Shown here piece by piece: positions 4,696-5,692 of a stretch of DNA of 5,692 nucleotides. Where the stretch lies: assembly GCA_947478315.1 (NCBI GenBank), contig CANJWF010000084.1, forward strand, positions 1 to 5,692. The letters are read 5' to 3'. The notes below the pieces were generated by a model that saw nothing but the letters and a program-made list of their open reading frames with translations, did not search any database and was not told where the DNA came from. Both the position numbers and the translations under genes were made by a program. How positions within the stretch are numbered: the stretch's first letter is position 1; every line of letters starts with the position of its first letter. Source of the DNA: Sphingobacteriaceae bacterium. Lineage in GTDB: Bacteria > Bacteroidota > Bacteroidia > Sphingobacteriales > Sphingobacteriaceae.

Positions 4696-5692
4696 AGTGC
4701 TGATTCATGAAAACAGTTAACATATCATCTCCAATAGTTTTAAGGGCGATGATATTTCCGTTAATTTCGGGTGATTTGATTCCAGTTTCAATTTTTATCA
4801 TACCCTTTAATACTCTAGCCTCGTCCCACAAATCTTCTTTGATGAATTGATGTAAAATGTTAATGCCTCCCTCGATAATTATAGATTGAATATCTAATAG
4901 ATATAGTTGATAAAGCATATTTTGAATCCAATAATCATTAAAATCAATTTGTATGTAATGAATTTGATTGTCTAAAGATGTTGTTTTCTCATTAAAAACA
5001 ATCGTTTTTTGACTTTGGTCAAATAAATGCAATTGTTGAGGTAAGTTTAAAAAACGATCTATCACTATTCTTGTTGGATTTTTACCTGATACCAATCGAG
5101 CATTAAGCCTCGGATTATCTATTCGAGCTGTGTTAGTACCGACTAAAATACTATCTTCTTCACTACGCCATTGATGAACAATTTTTTGGGATAACATGGA
5201 GGTTATTGAAAATTGACGCAAAGGAATTGGTGCAAAAAAACCATTTTCACAAACCGCCCACTTAAGTATAATATAGGGTCGTTTTTTCTTTGAAAATGTG
5301 AAAAAGCGGCGATTTAGAAAAGTGCAAGATTTTTCTTCAATATTTTCGATAACTTCAATGCCTGCATTCTTGATTTTTTCAATGCCTTTTCCATTAACTT
5401 TCTGCGAACTATCTTTACAACCAACAACGACACGTTTAAAATTATTCTTAATAATAGTATCAGCACATGGTGGGGTCTTCCCGTAATGGGAACACGGTTC
5501 TAAATTTACATAGAGCGTCGATTTTGTAAATAAATTGATGGAACTGTTGTTTAAATTAACCGCATTAATCGCGTTAATTTCGGCATGATTGCCACCTAAT
5601 TGCTCATGAAATCCTTCTCCGAGAATATGATTGTCGTCAGACACAATCACTGAACCCACCATAGGGTTAGGACTTACGTTACCTTTACCTAA
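4685..5692 (-). CDS. ribD: RibD, bifunctional riboflavin biosynthesis deaminase/reductase (5' partial)
   Basis: RibD performs two consecutive steps of riboflavin synthesis in the cytoplasm: deamination of the GTP-derived diaminopyrimidine and NADPH-dependent reduction of its ribosyl side chain. Numbering the 335 visible residues from the right edge, the frame opens with LGKGNVSPNPMVGSV, the family signature near the N terminus, so about 15-20 residues including the start lie outside the window. The ATG at 5662 is the internal Met of PNPMVGS, not the start. The deaminase domain (to about 120) has HAEINAI with zinc ligand His36 and catalytic Glu38, and PCSHYGKTPPC with zinc ligands Cys67 and Cys76. 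The reductase domain follows with RPYIILKWAVCENGF (138-152), VHQWRSEEDSILVGTNTAR (172-190), DNPRLNAR, PTRIVIDR and IIIEGG (271-276). All key residues are present, so both activities are expected. The stop overlaps the yigZ start by 11 bp. Confidence 0.95.
   Translation of the reverse strand, partial: LGKGNVSPNPMVGSVIVSDDNHILGEGFHEQLGGNHAEINAINAVNLNNSSINLFTKSTLYVNLEPCSHYGKTPPCADTIIKNNFKRVVVGCKDSSQKVNGKGIEKIKNAGIEVIENIEEKSCTFLNRRFFTFSKKKRPYIILKWAVCENGFFAPIPLRQFSITSMLSQKIVHQWRSEEDSILVGTNTARIDNPRLNARLVSGKNPTRIVIDRFLNLPQQLHLFDQSQKTIVFNEKTTSLDNQIHYIQIDFNDYWIQNMLYQLYLLDIQSIIIEGGINILHQFIKEDLWDEARVLKGMIKIETGIKSPEINGNIIALKTIGDDMLTVFMNQHYVI

Noticed and set aside
5298..5486. Open frame on the + strand, 62 codons, opposite ribD
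   Set aside because: It is antisense to the RibD deaminase motifs and shows no independent coding evidence.
5660..5662. ATG at 5662 as the start of ribD
   Set aside because: The frame continues to the right edge and encodes the conserved VSPNP motif directly before this Met, so it is internal.
1..5692. A previously undescribed multi-gene system
   Set aside because: All five genes fall in well-known conserved families with intact motifs, and there are no mobile elements, defence-type domains, arrays or orphan genes in the window.

Overview
The window is an AT-rich, gene-dense stretch of bacterial chromosome that most resembles Bacteroidota, probably a Cytophagia-type lineage. Four things point there. 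The RluB-type pseudouridine synthase has a long basic, low-complexity N-terminal extension. The Nfu protein is of the NFU1 type with a 'TPNPASLKF' N-terminal signature. The starts lack clear Shine-Dalgarno sequences and sit in A/T-rich leaders. Two intergenic regions carry exact matches to the Bacteroidota -7 promoter element TAnnTTTG. The assignment is inferred from protein style and promoter grammar, not from any database search.

Layout: five protein genes form two convergent blocks. On the + strand are a 5'-truncated rRNA pseudouridine synthase (2-1471) and, 90 bp later, a two-domain Nfu iron-sulfur carrier (1562-2128). On the - strand, read from the right edge, are a 5'-truncated ribD (5692-4685), a yigZ/IMPACT-family gene whose start overlaps the ribD stop by 11 bp (4695-4081), and hscA (3986-2142). 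nfu and hscA end tail to tail with only 13 bp between their stop codons. No gap exceeds 300 bp. I see no tRNA, rRNA, insertion sequence, CRISPR array or attachment site.

How the genes relate: nfu and hscA both belong to iron-sulfur cluster assembly and delivery. Nfu carries a [4Fe-4S] cluster on a CxxC motif, and HscA is the specialised Hsp70 that drives cluster release from an IscU-type scaffold. Each has its own candidate promoter containing the same core, TA(C/G)ATTTGCA, 21-25 nt before its ATG. ribD (riboflavin synthesis) and yigZ look like a translationally coupled pair, and a hairpin just after yigZ may separate them from hscA. The rRNA pseudouridine synthase is functionally independent of its neighbours.

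I found no convincing undescribed multi-gene system; the genes are housekeeping. The least ordinary element is the roughly 250-residue N-terminal tail of the pseudouridine synthase, which contains a 42-residue tandem repeat kept at protein level while its codons have drifted. Second is the shared promoter core of the two iron-sulfur genes.
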